From positions 11,922,001-11,986,000 of the forward strand of contig JAWQUS010000026.1 of assembly GCA_036365455.1 (NCBI GenBank): DNA of 64,000 nucleotides. The letters are read 5' to 3'. A program made the position numbers and the translations under genes. The DNA comes from Macrosoma leucophasiata. Lineage: Eukaryota; Arthropoda; Insecta; Lepidoptera; Hedylidae. The notes under the pieces are model-generated. The model saw nothing but the letters and a program-made list of their open reading frames with translations. It made no database searches and was not told the origin of the DNA. Positions 22,690 through 34,137 of this stretch are shown here, in pieces (positions within the stretch are counted from its first letter, which is position 1; every line of letters starts with the position of its first letter).

Positions 22690-23196
22690 TTCAGCGGGCT
22701 CGACTAGCCGTACATAATGCTGTACTTACTCCAACGCTTTTATATGGAAGCGAGAGCTGGGTATGCAGGAAAGAGCATGAAAGTAAGTTGAACGCGGTCG
22801 AGATGAGATCTTTGCGCAAGATCTGCGGTGTATCACTCACCGATCGCGTTCGTAATGAAGATGTAAGAAAGAGACTTTGTGTGAATGATAGTATCGGTGT
22901 AAAAATGAAAAAAGCATTCTCCGATGGTTCGGGCATATAGAAAGAATGTCGAATGAGCGAATGACTAAACAGATATACAATGCGAATGTGGATGGTTGCA
23001 GAGGCCCAGGAAGACCAAGGCTGACCTACCATGACCAAATAGGTCGAGTTCTGTCTGATGGTGATGTAAAAGTCTTAGGAATCGGCGTGCATGTATGAAG
23101 AGAATGATGAAGGTAGACGAGGCACGAGAGGTTTGTCAGAACCGGGATGTCTGGCGCTCTACACTCTCTGCCTACCCCGTTAGGGACCTGGCGTGA
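22690..23196 (+). pseudogene. non-LTR LINE, C-terminal part and 3' end (RTE-like)
   Basis: The frame begins RARLAVHNAVLTPTLLYGSE, then NAVEMRSLRKICGVSLTDRV, the post-RT region of RTE-like LINEs. After a frameshift it continues ILRWFGHIERMSNERMTKQI and GRPRLTYHD, then in a third frame DEAREVCQNRDVWRSTLSAY before the stop. At least two frameshifts, so it is non-coding now. The 3' terminus is ctctgcctacc...ggcgtgaag, followed directly by a CATA microsatellite. Tails of the same family lie at 4.9 and 39.7 kb. The clade is by resemblance. Confidence 0.75.
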
Positions 23197-23221
23197 AGAT
23201 ACATACATACATACATACATA
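23197..23221. repeat. (CATA)n microsatellite tail
   Basis: Six CATA units at the LINE 3' end. Microsatellite tails rather than poly-A are usual for RTE-like LINEs. Confidence 0.85.
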
Positions 23222-25309
23222 CAATCTTCTTCATTTTCAGAAGGGTTTTCTGACGGTTTAGAAATGACTGCTTATTGTTGGATCTTAAGGACACTACTGC
23301 AATATTTTATTTATTGAGACCTAAAAAGTACACTTTTGTATATGTTCCGAGTTGGTACGACCTTGTTATTTTTGATACAAAGGTTACAAAAGGCACGGCC
23401 GCATCTTCATGCGAGAACTCTTTTTGTTATGTAAATACTAACTAATCATTGCCATTACTATATACTATGTTAATTTGTTCATGCTGTGGTTTCCGTTATT
23501 GCAGTCACTGAAAAATCCTTCAAAATAATGTTTTCCTAGTTATTTCCCATCCACATTTCCTAGTTTTTATTACACTGTTATCGTTCGACCTTCGCATTAT
23601 CAATAATTGAGTGACGTTTTCTGAATATGAATACATTTTATGTTATGGCTATATTCCAGAATACTTATTGATTTTTACATGATAATTTAAAAATTATCCT
23701 ACGGCTACCTTCCTATAAGGTTTTGAATTGTCTGGCAAAGCATATAGCTCCTCGTTCACTTGCATCAAGACTAGGAAATAAGGGCGACAAAAATCAGAAT
23801 ATTATTTTTATTGCACATGGTAGTTACACGTGTTATAGTCACTGAAACCTTCAAGTAAGATTTTCCTGACGTTTCCACATACAATATCTTATTTTCTTAC
23901 CTGGATTTATTACCTCGCTTTGTATCTTGGTTTTTTCCTGATGAGAATATTTCTCCATTCTTCTTGAATAATTTTGCAGTCCTTTTGTCATCATTGCTGT
24001 TAGAATTTTTATCGTGGTGTTATTTATTTTTATATCTTATACGATAACGTAATTTTTTTACGCGCCAAAATTATTTTTTTCTTGTTTTTTACTATGCAGT
24101 CTCTTGGTATCTGACCTACACAATATCTGTGACGGCTAACGAGTGACGTTTCAATTATCTGTGACGCGCAACGTTTGTTATCTGTGGGGCATGACATTTC
24201 GCTGACGTTTGACATTGAGTGATGTACGACATTCCGTTTTAAGCAATAACCACTACCCACGTTTGAATGCTATATGTTTGGTGAAGTTACATTTAAACTC
24301 TTCCATAGAAACTACCCTAGAAAAAATAAAATAAAAGAGAAACATAGACAGAGCTGAAGGGCATCTTTTTTGACAATTAAGTAATTTTGTCGTAATTTCA
24401 AGTATCTATGTGAAATTCTAACCTACTAAATTAGGAAACTTTTGGCTTGTAAATCATATAAACAATAAAGTAGACGGTCCGTTTCTAGTGTGGCTTTGTA
24501 CCACGCACTACTGGTACTAAATGAAAAAAAAAAAACAGATATTACACTAAAATATAATTATATTGTCAAAAATTCAAAAAAAATCAAATAATATTGCCTT
24601 ACTTTAAGAATATTTCGTATTTTCTTAAAGTAAGGCATTAGTTACATTTACAATGTCTGTCGGGATATGAAGTACGGAGAAAACGTCAAAAAATTGTCCT
24701 TACACCATTTTGTTTTTGTTTTTTTTTTTAATAAATATTTTATTACACTGAATTAAAAAGAATTCGTGTATATGAGAAGGCAGTTGAGATTTTCTTAAAA
24801 ATTTATCTCCGTTTTTGCACCCGGTACAAAACTCCACACAAATTCGGACCTTCTCGTTGGGAAATAGTTTTTAATGTTCCAAACTATTTTACTCGCACGT
24901 CCCCCCTCCCTCCGTTGACCTTGAATGAAATACAATTATTTTGTTATTAGAATTCTTTAAAAGCTATTGCCTACTTTTAACATCTTCTAACACTAAAACG
25001 CTGCTAGAACAATAGGCGCAACAAAAACCATTAACCCTGCAGGCGCCAGCGGCGCATATCAGCACGCTCGGTGGATGTGCATGTAATGAAACAGCGGCTG
25101 AATTCGACCCTGCAGCCGCTTGAGTGTTAGCGTTTTATGTGTACTATTGAGTGTTAGCGATTTATGGGTAGTAGTGAATATACAAAAAAAAACTCAATAC
25201 TGAAAACAGTATGAACGTAAAAATAGTATCATTTTATTTTTCTTTGTGACTATTTTGTTTAAAAGATACTTATATGACCAGTGGAACAAAATCTATACTA
25301 ATCTACATA
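23222..25309. other. long AT-rich stretch, no gene seen
   Basis: No match to other repeats. At 24,115-24,235 a short word (atctgtgacg...aacgttt) recurs three times. A-rich tracts lie at 24,520-24,600 and 24,720-24,760. Confidence 0.5.
24595..24637. repeat. perfect 16-bp hairpin, 11-nt loop
   Basis: tgccttactttaagaa pairs exactly with 24,622-24,637 around tatttcgtatt. Sharp ends, like the other short hairpins in the window. Confidence 0.85.
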
Positions 25310-25537
25310 TCCTACTTACTTAATATTATAAAGATGAAGAGTCTGTTTGTTAGTGTGTTTGCTTGAACGCGCTAATCTCAGAAACTGCTGTTCCGATTTG
25401 TAAAATTCTGTTAGTGTTTGATAGCCCATTTATCGAGGAAGGCGTAACATCACGCTAAGATGAAGCGGCCCGCGCCGGTGCCATGTTACCTACACTCTCC
25501 TAAGTGTAGGTAACGTTGTACCGGCGCGGGCCGCTAC
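25310..25537 (+). mobile_element. Helitron, non-autonomous, with a long terminal hairpin
   Basis: Starts TCCTACTTACTTAATATTAT after A, contains gcttgaacgcgctaatctca and gatagcccatttatcgagga, and ends in gcgcgggccgcta. The last 80 bases form an inverted pair of 32-base arms (gcggcccgcgccggt to its complement, four mismatches) around a 6-base loop, far larger than a normal Helitron hairpin. The final base pattern is CTAC|A instead of CTAG|T, so the 3' end has mutated or been rearranged. Confidence 0.7.
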
Positions 25538-25544
25538 ACATTGA

Positions 25545-25670
25545 TATCTGAACCTAATGGTTGGTAACGCAATTGCATTTTGACCCATCTACAGGCTGCA
25601 GTACCTACTCGCTTACCATCGATGTGAACTGCATGCATGTTTAGAACTATCACAACATAATTATGTTAAG
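25545..25670 (+). repeat. R280 fragment
   Basis: ggtaacgcaattgcattttg, aggctgcag, cttaccatcgatgtgaactg and a degenerate end. 5' half missing. Confidence 0.5.
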
Positions 25671-26180
25671 CTATCTAGTTGTGGTGGTACACAATATAAG
25701 CCTCGGAATTGCAGCTCGCTTCAACTCGCTTGCAGTCTAACCGCACACACCCCCGCGAAACGTGTAGCTCGCAACCGCGTAATTAAATTCAGGGGTTCGG
25801 AGCTCGGGTGATGAAACATCCGGAACTATTCCATTGGGGTCCGCAGTGAAATACGCGAACCTTCAAATCAAACGTGTTGCGCTGTTTTCGGTGGATGCAC
25901 CCATATCTCGCGCTTTTGTTGTGTTTTCGTTTGATTCATATTTAGGTTCAGTTTCTATGATTGGTAATAGTACCTAATGAAATTTCATTTTTGAGAGTCG
26001 ACGCTATTTTGAAAGCTTGTTTTACCGATGTTATCAGGACAATATTTTTGGTAGAAAAGGAGGAAAAGGTAGAATTTGACATGAGGTTTCAAATCAATAT
26101 ATTATTGTAAAAGAAAATCTATGACCTATTTTTTTGTTCGTTTCAAAATAAATCTGGAATAATTTTACTATGACTCTTAT
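25671..26180. other. no gene seen
   Basis: A short piece at about 25,852-25,875 (cgcgaaccttcaaatcaaac) matches the SINE-A head. The rest is unmatched. Confidence 0.4.
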
Positions 26181-26320
26181 GGTGAGATTCACAGACCGCA
26201 CTACGACTTTACTTTGAGCAAAGTATGCTTAGAACTGTCAGTACAGTATGGGATTTGACAGTTCGAAGCGTACTTTGCTTGAAAGTAAAGTCGTAGTGCG
26301 GTCTGTGAATCTCGCCCTTA
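26181..26320. mobile_element. foldback MITE, copy 2
   Basis: Same arms as the copy at 931-1,076: gtgagattcacagaccgcac, then actttactttgagcaaag, mirrored in the right half. Better preserved than copy 1. No clear target duplication. Confidence 0.75.
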
Positions 26321-26425
26321 GATTCGGTTGCCCCAAAATATGGTTTATTTGTTAAATTTACGGTTATTGTCAAATGCAACAACAACAAACCTACTGCAGA
26401 ATGCGTTGCACCAGCGTATATTTGA

Positions 26426-26560
26426 CATTATGACTAGATTCCCAGTGGTCGCGAGTTCGAATCTCGCCTGTTCAAATGTTCCTTTCCATTTTTCTTTCAA
26501 ATATATATTTCACTAGCATGTGTTATTGCGAAAAATAATATAAAAATTAATAAAGTTACC
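26426..26560 (+). repeat. tRNA-like element E, 3' half
   Basis: Has the anticodon-side and T-arm part of the tRNA-like unit seen at 46.1 and 52.2 kb (gactagattcccagtgg, cgcgagttcgaatctcgcc), then the same follow-on body (ctttccatttttcttt) and the tail atttcactagcatgtgtt. The 5' half of the tRNA-like part is absent. Confidence 0.65.
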
Positions 26561-26714
26561 AGGGTTAAAGATCCCCTTCAACTGACAGATAATTTTGAGG
26601 TTAACCTTAACATTAACCGAAGCAATTCTGCCAGTTACGGTTAAAGTTAAATTAATGGCGTCATTTAACAATTTTCAAATGGTGCAACTATTTTTTTACT
26701 TAACCGGTATCTGA

Positions 26715-27195
26715 ACAAAGGAGATGTTGCGAGCTCGGCTCTGGATCGTACACGTCCTCAAAAAATAGGTAAATTAAAGAATAATCCGAAAAAAATACAA
26801 TTAATTTATTCAAGAATATATTTTAGAGTTACAACCACATTTCATTCAAACGATTTTATCATTTTCAACTATGTTAAACATGGCGGCGATACAGCCGACA
26901 CTTGGGATCAATCAATTTTGATAGTATTTAGAAAATATTCCTTTTTTCTCCAAGTACTATATAATCAAAATACAATTTAAAAAATTAAAATGTCAAAATG
27001 ACATCGCCCGCCATATTCGCCATGTTGGTTTTGAGTTGCAATTCTAACTGCAAATAATGTTTTGTAACTGCAAACAAAGCTAAATAAGTGAAAATATGCA
27101 GTAAAAAACGTGTTTATGGTTGATTTTACCTGTTTAATGATATTGTGTACAATACATGGCCGGAGGTCCATACATTTTTGCAACATCTCCTTTGT
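26715..27195. mobile_element. putative MITE with 16-bp inverted ends
   Basis: acaaaggagatgttgc at 26,715-26,730 is exactly mirrored at 27,180-27,195, about 480 bp overall. The inside also has loosely mirrored words (catggcggcgat and its partner). No target duplication could be made out, so the superfamily is unknown. Confidence 0.45.
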
Positions 27196-28604
27196 TTAAA
27201 TTAAAGTAAGATGATACAACTCAGCCTCCCCAACTGAGCTGTGGGAATCTTTACATTCGTTTATGCGCTAAATCAGATGTCCAATATTACATTGCGATCC
27301 AATACCGAATTCTGGTAGCAGAGAGGACTGGTGACGCACTACAATTAAACTACAGATATCCTACACTATCCCGGAAAAAATATTTGCATTATTATACGGT
27401 TCTTACTGTCAAAAACTAATCTTATGTAGAGCCAAGTTACTTCCATGTTCCCTTGCGCTTCCCTTGACTCGTATTGGCGAGGGCACTACCGTGCCCTCAG
27501 ATACTATCTTTTAAATATTTTAAGAAGTGGAAGCCGCTCATGAAACTGATTTAAAAATTGAAAAGCAAGGAGATATCGCCCACAGCGTAACAATAAAGTT
27601 GTGTGACTCACAAACAACAGTATCGTCATAAACGTCAAACAAAATTTATAAACATTTGATTCGATAACTTACGAAATGTGTAAAACAGCTTTGGCATTAT
27701 AATTCATTATAAAATATATGGATCGGCCGGATGCGTGCCAGTTGGAAATGTATGAGGCGAGGTCAGCGCATACATACATGTATAGATTTGCAATATTCGT
27801 CGGACTTATTGCGATGTATATTTTTTTTATTTTATACCTATGCAACTCTAATGGTTCTATTGTGAAAGAAATGCTTAGTTTTCTTAATAGTGTTACACAA
27901 TGTGTTTGTTCATTAATATCCCTGTTTACGTGGCTTGTCAGTTTTTTGAGTCAATTTTATTGCAATTATTTGTTTCACATTTCCTAAAAAAAGAGGAAAA
28001 ATAGATTCTCCTTTTGTTTATATCTTTTTTGCTATTTCACTTGCTCTACCTACTTATTTCGAAATAGAAAACCATCAAAAGAACAAAAACGTTCGAAGTA
28101 AGTATGCAAATCTTTTAATTTTGTTTCTAATATTCAATTATAATTATAGGAAAATTTCACCAATAGCAAACGCTCGTTATCTACTATACAATTGGGTACG
28201 AAATATGCTGTACACAGTTTTATTTGGGAAAAGTAATGCTATTTGTCATACTTCGAAATATATTATATACCCTTCTATTTCTCGTATGTAACTTACTTTC
28301 TAATTATCACCATATTATGACAAATAATATTTTTAATGACACAATGCTCTATATTCTCAGTTCATTATAAAATAACCTAGAACAGCTATGTTATTCCTTA
28401 TCAGCATATTACTGCAACACACTGCTGAATATAAGGTCTGGGTTCGTAAATGTCCAACCATAACCGGGTACATATGAACAATGCATGCTAATATCCTCAT
28501 GCTATCGGCCGACACCCAGTGGAGCGGATAGAACCGACTCGCCGTCACCATTCACGCTCCGGAGAATATCGTGTTTGTTATATAACCTGTCACGTACACT
28601 ACTT
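27196..28604. other. no recognised gene; one small hydrophobic ORF
   Basis: An 89-codon plus-strand frame (27,718-27,987) starts MDRPDACQLEMYEARSAHTY and then has two hydrophobic stretches. The local AT content makes hydrophobic frames common by chance, and I see no homologue or splice context. The rest is AT-rich. Confidence 0.3.
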
Positions 28605-28688
28605 GGACCGTTTACATTGGTTTCTGTGAATGTATAAGTGATGAACATAATAGGGACTAGAATGGTTCCTTGAGGGACTCCCCTTTGT
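28605..28688 (-). pseudogene. LINE reverse transcriptase motif B relic
   Basis: The minus strand reads RGVPQGTILVPIMFITY, then TFTETNVNG. GVPQG.ILGP.LF is the conserved motif B of non-LTR reverse transcriptases. Neither motif A upstream nor YADD downstream can be found, so this is a small relic. The element family cannot be told. Confidence 0.5.
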
Positions 28689-28934
28689 TTTATTTAATAA
28701 TAGCAAGTTAGTGTTGCCGAATAGATGAGTGTTGCAGTGCGTTTATCAGATTTCGATTAAAATGGCAAAAGAATAAGTAATAGACCAATGAAATGTAGAT
28801 CTATGCATCAAAACCAATCAGTAGCTTTGACAAATAGTTAGGGTCAAATCTACAAGAAGAATAAGTAGCCTGGAGATGAAAATGACTGACAAGACACCTC
28901 GTCTCGATGTGAAGTAGTCCGTTACTTAACCAGG

Positions 28935-28975
28935 AATTATGGACCGATGATGAGATGATGATGATGATGATGAAA
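28935..28975. repeat. (GAT)n microsatellite
   Basis: Imperfect GAT/ATG run. Similar runs end the RTE-like tails at 34.1 and 53.9 kb, so this may be a leftover LINE tail. Confidence 0.6.
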
Positions 28976-29098
28976 GTTATGATAGTAAACCGTTGAGTGA
29001 GTGAATTGCATATTGTAATATTTTTATTTGTCGCAATAACACAGACATGTGAATGAATTTTAGAAATTCAAGATATAATTTGAAGCTTGGGTGTGGGT

Positions 29099-29205
29099 CT
29101 TCGGGAGCTTAGTGATAAACCGGCACGACTGGTTATCCTGTGGTCGGTTCTATTCCTCCCCGAAGTCAATTTTTTCTTTCCATTCTTTCTTTAATTTCTA
29201 GAATT
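29099..29205 (+). repeat. tRNA-like element E, variant head
   Basis: A 67-base tRNA-like unit whose ends CTTCGGG (29,099-29,105) and CCCGAAG (29,159-29,165) pair perfectly as an acceptor-like stem. It is followed by gtcaattttttctttccatt, the same body that follows the units at 46.1 and 52.2 kb. The stem sequence differs from those copies (CTTCAG/CTGAAG) but still pairs. Confidence 0.55.
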
Positions 29206-29735
29206 GCATACTGTAAGCTCAAATACAGTCTTATTTTTTTATTGCATCTGTATTGCAATGTATTAATATAGCAAACTGAATAAATCCTTTGTTATAAAAT
29301 GCTCCCGGTTGCGGAAGCGTCGCAACAATAGCTGTACTCCGTTGATTTCCAAGGGATTTGTTATCATTAGCATTCCGCTCCCGTGATTGTTTAGATAAGT
29401 CATAATGAACATAACTAAGGTAGCGAGTCAAACAATTGTTCATTCGAATCTTGCTACAATGCGACGTGAGCTTTTCAGTATTATTTGGGAATTTCATGGG
29501 TTGTTCTCATTTTACTTAGTGTCGACTTTGTCACAAATGTCATAATAAATGTTTCTCGTTTTATTGTCTGGGGTAAGAGTTGTCTGCTCGTTTAGCGGAG
29601 TCTACCCTTATTACGTCTATGTTTATTGTGATTGGGTGCATTTGAATGAGAGTATAATTATTGTTGTGGTACAGCTACCACAGCGCGTGCTCCGCGAATA
29701 CAATAACAACAATCATTTGTCGTATCATGGTAATT
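29206..29735. other. no recognisable feature
   Basis: Unmatched sequence. Confidence 0.5.
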
Positions 29736-30022
29736 GTACTGGTGGTAGAGCTCCAGTGTCGGAGCTCGTTGGCGTAGGCACCACCGCATTACCTAATATA
29801 CTTGCCGCTAAATGGTAGTGTTCAGCACTATCGTGTTCCGGTCAGGTGGTAATGTACGGCCCTGTAATTTCGGGCACAGAGGCATAACACCTTAGCCTTC
29901 AGGAGTGGTAACGCATCTGCATTTTGACCTTGGTCTTTGTGTTAGTGCCTATAGACTGCAGTCATCATTTAACATCAATGTGAACTGCATGCTTGTTTGC
30001 CACTAACATTACATAAAAAAAA
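29736..30022 (+). repeat. R280 retroposon, near full length
   Basis: Complete from tactggtggtagagctcc to acattacat and nine or more A. Few substitutions relative to the 19.7-kb copy. Confidence 0.8.
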
Positions 30023-30654
30023 ATTACAGTGTTATCGACCGACTTCGAGTTAGTTGATATTGTATTTACGATCTCCTTAAAATCTGGACACAGGTGAAGG
30101 TCTTAGTCCTGAGAAGTGCATTGACCTTTTTGAAGATGTCTGCCGGCTGCGGTATTCACATACCATCAAAGAAATTGCTTGATTAATTTAATACTTGACT
30201 TGTGAAAGTTAGATGACAGACAGTCATTCTAAAATTTCTATACATTTTCTCGTAGAAACATATTATTATAATATGTTTATGGAGAAGTTAATTCTAAAGC
30301 GATTTGAAGAAAATTGTAACATCACGTATCTATCGCAAATATGCTATGCAGGGTTGCATTCCTAAATACATCATCGACGAAGTTGTAACGCTAGCGTCTC
30401 CCACAAAAACAATTTCACAAACTCCATCCATATCTGAACAACTAAAGAGACGAGTATGTGGCATTGTGCAACTTGTATTCTTCGCGGCGCCGGACTGAGC
30501 GCCGAGCATTGAGCATTGAGGCAAGTTCGTTGTCCGCGACTCTATTCACTGAGCTCAAACCGACCGCATACTGAGCGAGATAAAGTTGTCACCGCTGACG
30601 CTGTCACCTGAGCGTAAGCTACGAGCGACTAGCGACGTTCCTTCGGTTGTGCTT
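30023..30654. other. no gene seen; GC-richer patch
   Basis: 30,480-30,640 is GC-richer, with recurring gagc/gcat words (gcgccgagcattgagcattg). It could be an old exon or promoter, but no frame is convincing. Confidence 0.35.
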
Positions 30655-30862
30655 TTTTTTATACACAATTATTCACACATCTCGATGGTAAATGATATGC
30701 ATGGCTACGTAATTTATGTCACAGAGGCAAAACAACTTAGACCTTAGTGATGGCAACACTTGTTTGAGCACAGATTTTTGTGATTTGTGTGTAGATGTCT
30801 TTAGGCCAGTATTCAATTACCATCTATGTTAACTGCACAAACTAAGTACTTGTTTGCCAACT
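30655..30862 (+). repeat. R280 fragment, diverged
   Basis: tcacagaggcaaaacaactta, tggcaacact, gtagatgtctttaggcc and acttgtttgccaac in order. 5' part missing. Confidence 0.5.
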
Positions 30863-31005
30863 TAATATAAAAACTTGAATGAAATTGTTAGTACAGAAAT
30901 TCGTTTTAGCAGTGACTGATTTTTGTTCTAAAATGTTTTTTGTTTCGCATAGGTATTGACAAAAACAATGACCTCTATCCGTTTCGTGCGATGTAGGTAG
31001 GTGTA

Positions 31006-31982
31006 TTAACACGTTAAGCGCGTTACCGGACAAATATACCCGGTAATGAACTTCACCGCGGTGCAAACGCCAATAATTAGGTTTTACCGCTCGTGCGGAC
31101 TCCTGTTAGGTACGATATACTGTGAGTGGAATGGAGACAAATATATATTTTTGCTTTATACTCCAAGCCGATCTTATTACCATAGAAAAAGATATACAAA
31201 GCACTTTTGTTCCTGTACGCCCTGAACGAAAACACTTTGCGTTCAGTGCGTTACCGGACGAACACAACATGTAAGTTTTTGCCCTGTATCGCACCAGCGG
31301 CGATGCAATATGCGTTAGTGTGGATCTGGACTTGATTACCGTTACACGGTTGTCGATAATATTATGTTTGCCCGCGCTTTATTTACGTAATAAGTACGTT
31401 TGTAATTCATAATGAGGTGCTCCCGAAAAATGTTAGGTAGTTTTTTTGACTACAAAATTGAAGACATCAACATCATATCCGACATAAGCAAAAATGACAA
31501 TAATTTCTCTCCGGGTAAGAAAATCAAAGTTTAAGATGATATAATAATTCCAATACGTTCAGTAAAAGCTAAATCTCCTGGGTCATATTAGGTTTGGCAG
31601 AAGATTTATTTACATAGTAAATATAAATAACATCGATAAATATTTGTTTTGTTTTTTTTGACAATTTGAAAATTTTGATTCTTTAGGTGCTTTACATGAC
31701 ATATACGTCCGGCAACACGTTTATATCTATAAGATAAAAATGACTTAGCCAATTCTGAAACCAAGAAAAAAGCATACAATTATAGGTTTAAAGGTATAGT
31801 TAAAAGTCAAAGAATTGCCATAAAATGAAAATTTAAGGCAAAATATAGGTTTGAAAAAATATCGTGTACCGGACACATGTGCCATGTTTCGCACCAAAAA
31901 AATGTTTAGTACATAGCAATGTGGTCCTTGTACCGCAACAGTGGAAATATTGTGTTTTTGAACTCCGCAGTCAACGTGTTAA
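31006..31982. mobile_element. piggyBac-like non-autonomous element (969 bp between TTAA sites)
   Basis: TTAA at 31,006-31,009 and 31,979-31,982. The inner ends are similar inverted sequences: CACGTTAAGCGCG on the left and CACGTTGACTGCG read from the right. TTAA duplication with a short terminus starting CAC/CCC is the piggyBac pattern. Internally the words gcgttaccgga, tgtaccgga and cgtccgg recur in both orientations near the ends, as subterminal sites often do. No transposase frame. Confidence 0.65.
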
Positions 31983-32090
31983 AAACTGCAAATTTCACAA
32001 CCAACCTAACATACGCATTCAATTTTCATTTTAAATTCAAATGACCTTATAGTATTTTTTGCAATAACACAATAACATGATATGTTCTTA

Positions 32091-32175
32091 GGTTTTCGCG
32101 AGCTACACTCATTGAAATAAAACTATTTTTACGGATTTATCTCGCGTATATTAAACTATCATTTTAGCATAACAC
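32091..32175 (+). repeat. repeat H, copy 1
   Basis: ttaggttttcgcgagctaca, cattgaaataaaact, ctcgcgtatattaaact. The same 70-85 bp occurs at 42.7 kb (as a palindrome) and 54.7 kb. Unclassified. Confidence 0.7.
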
Positions 32176-32489
32176 AATAAGTTATGTATTTAGGTAAAAG
32201 ATTTTATAGAAGAATTCACCGCCACCTCAAGGCGATGCAATAAAAGATGAAAGAGAAAAACGGACAGTCGGGTGTAGTAGGAGCTACTGGGCTAGTGATA
32301 CAGTGGTAACTAACGTATTCAAGTCCCGCCAGATGTCAAAATCTTCCTGTCTGTTTTTCTATAAAAAAATAACGTGTCTGAATAGCTTAGCTGGACACGT
32401 GACCAAATATATTTATCACAACCGTTAGTTAATTGAGCCTTTTTAAGCAGTTACATATTAAATAGTAGTAACTCAAATCTCATTTGTTT

Positions 32490-32720
32490 TTTTTTTAATG
32501 TAGGTAATGGTAGTGGCAAACAAGCATGCAGTTCACATTGATGTTAAGTGATGACTGCAGCCTATCAACAAAGACACCCACACAAAGATCAAGGTCAAAA
32601 TGCAGATGCGTTACCACTCCTGAGGCCTAAGGTGTTATGCCTCTGTGCCGGTAATTACGGGCTCGTACTTTATCACGCTGAACAATAGCATTTAGCGGCA
32701 AATATATTAAAAAAAATTAT
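32490..32720 (-). repeat. R280 retroposon
   Basis: Minus-strand copy from the T run (3' tail) through ggcaaacaagcatgcagtt, gttaccactcctgaggccta and aacaatagcatttagcggc. The last (5') 60 bases are missing. Confidence 0.7.
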
Positions 32721-33582
32721 GTGGCCCATTGTAGTAGAACTTGCCTCGCGCGTTCCCATCAATTGCGGCAACCGTCACAGGCTGGTCCGCCACCACATTT
32801 CCCGGCTGCTGGTTTAGTAAATGAATAGAATATCCCTTCTGTTTTGTCACTACCGCACAGCAGTTTCAATGGTCTCGCGAATGTAATGTACTGCGGACGT
32901 TTTTTGTGCGTAGCCTTCTATGGGAACTAATTTACAACGACCATGTGAGAATTTCGATTCAGTTTTCTTGCGTTTTATCGTATCATAATTACATCTCTGT
33001 ACGTTTTTGTAGGGCTAAGTGTGGGTTCTGTATGTTGTCATTTACAGATACATACATACATACAACTATGAGCTGGATGATCGTTTTTTTGTGTATGTAA
33101 TTTACAATAGAGCGTTGCTATATACGTCAGATGTACGAGTACCTACTCATATTTTCATACTCTAAAGCTCTAAGAATTTTCACAATAGGAAAAATCCCCA
33201 TTCCATTCCTACGAATTGTGGATCCAACTTGATTCGCTTATTATTAGCGCTTACTTAGCTATCTTGTTCGGCCTTATAAGTTCTGCACAGCGGTAAAAGA
33301 TCTCAAATCTCAAGAGTACTTACTAATAGAGTAATACTACACTTTAATCATCTACATTTAGATTATTTTTGTGTAAATTTCAATATCTACTTACCACAAA
33401 AGAAAACTTCATGCCTATTGCCACACAAAGAGACATCGTTTTTACATTGAATCTCTCAAGCCAGCAGAAAAATATGACAATTATGATATTGATAATGTAA
33501 AAATCTTATTGTTCTCGGACCCTATAGGGTCCATCTGCTGCTTCAGGGATTAAATTACTAAAGTGTAGATAGCGAAACTGGA
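32721..33582. other. no recognisable feature
   Basis: The perfect 16-base palindrome ggaccctatagggtcc lies at about 33,517. Short CATA run near 33,050. Confidence 0.45.
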
Positions 33583-33921
33583 TTATAATATTACCATCTT
33601 CGAAGATTGACAACGTAGTGCCTCACACAAAACAGTGATTGGTAAATTAAATGGTTGATAAGGAGAGCACATAAATACTATAAATAGATAACATGCAGTC
33701 AACAATAATACAAGGTTTAAACCTGAAACAGCTATAAAGAACCCCAAAGTTATTTCAATTGAGTAATCAAGCCGGTATAAACTTTCGAAGTCATTAATAA
33801 GCCGCACTAATGCATTAAATGCATAACATTTCCCATAAAATTTCCAGTTTGGTCGCTTCGCCCGTAAAAGAGCTATAACCTTTAAACCACCCGGATCACG
33901 GCGGAAATTATGCAGATGATG
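33583..33921 (-). other. candidate host exon: ORF with membrane segment
   Basis: The minus frame is open for 112 codons from the stop at 33,922-33,924 to the stop at 33,583. It reads HNFRRDPGGLKVIALLRAKR, continues RPNWKFYGKCYAFNALVRLI, and then has a clear hydrophobic segment (GFFIAVSGLNLVLLLTACYL) followed by SPYQPFNLPI. There is no Met near the start, so it would have to be an internal exon. The basic stretch before one membrane span is vaguely like a chemoreceptor exon, but I cannot show conserved receptor motifs. It could equally be chance in AT-rich DNA. Confidence 0.25.
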
Positions 33922-34137
33922 CTACATTTTTAAGCTACCATACTCGAAAAGTTAAATTTTAATGTTTCTTAGACGAGAAAACTTGATTATACAGTCCTCT
34001 TCTAAGATTATATACACTGTGCTGCTTCGTCTTTATTCTTATTTAGTGGGTCACAGACTGAAGCGAAACTAGGGGCGGATTTGGGGAAACCTCACCCAAA
34101 ATGATGAAAGTCCAATTTAACCGTGACAATTCTTCAT

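Noticed and set aside
27718..27987. Small two-span membrane protein
   Set aside because: AT-rich sequence readily gives hydrophobic frames. No motif, splice context or promoter evidence.
33517..33532. 16-base palindrome ggaccctatagggtcc as an operator
   Set aside because: Isolated, no nearby gene, and perfect palindromes of this size are expected occasionally.
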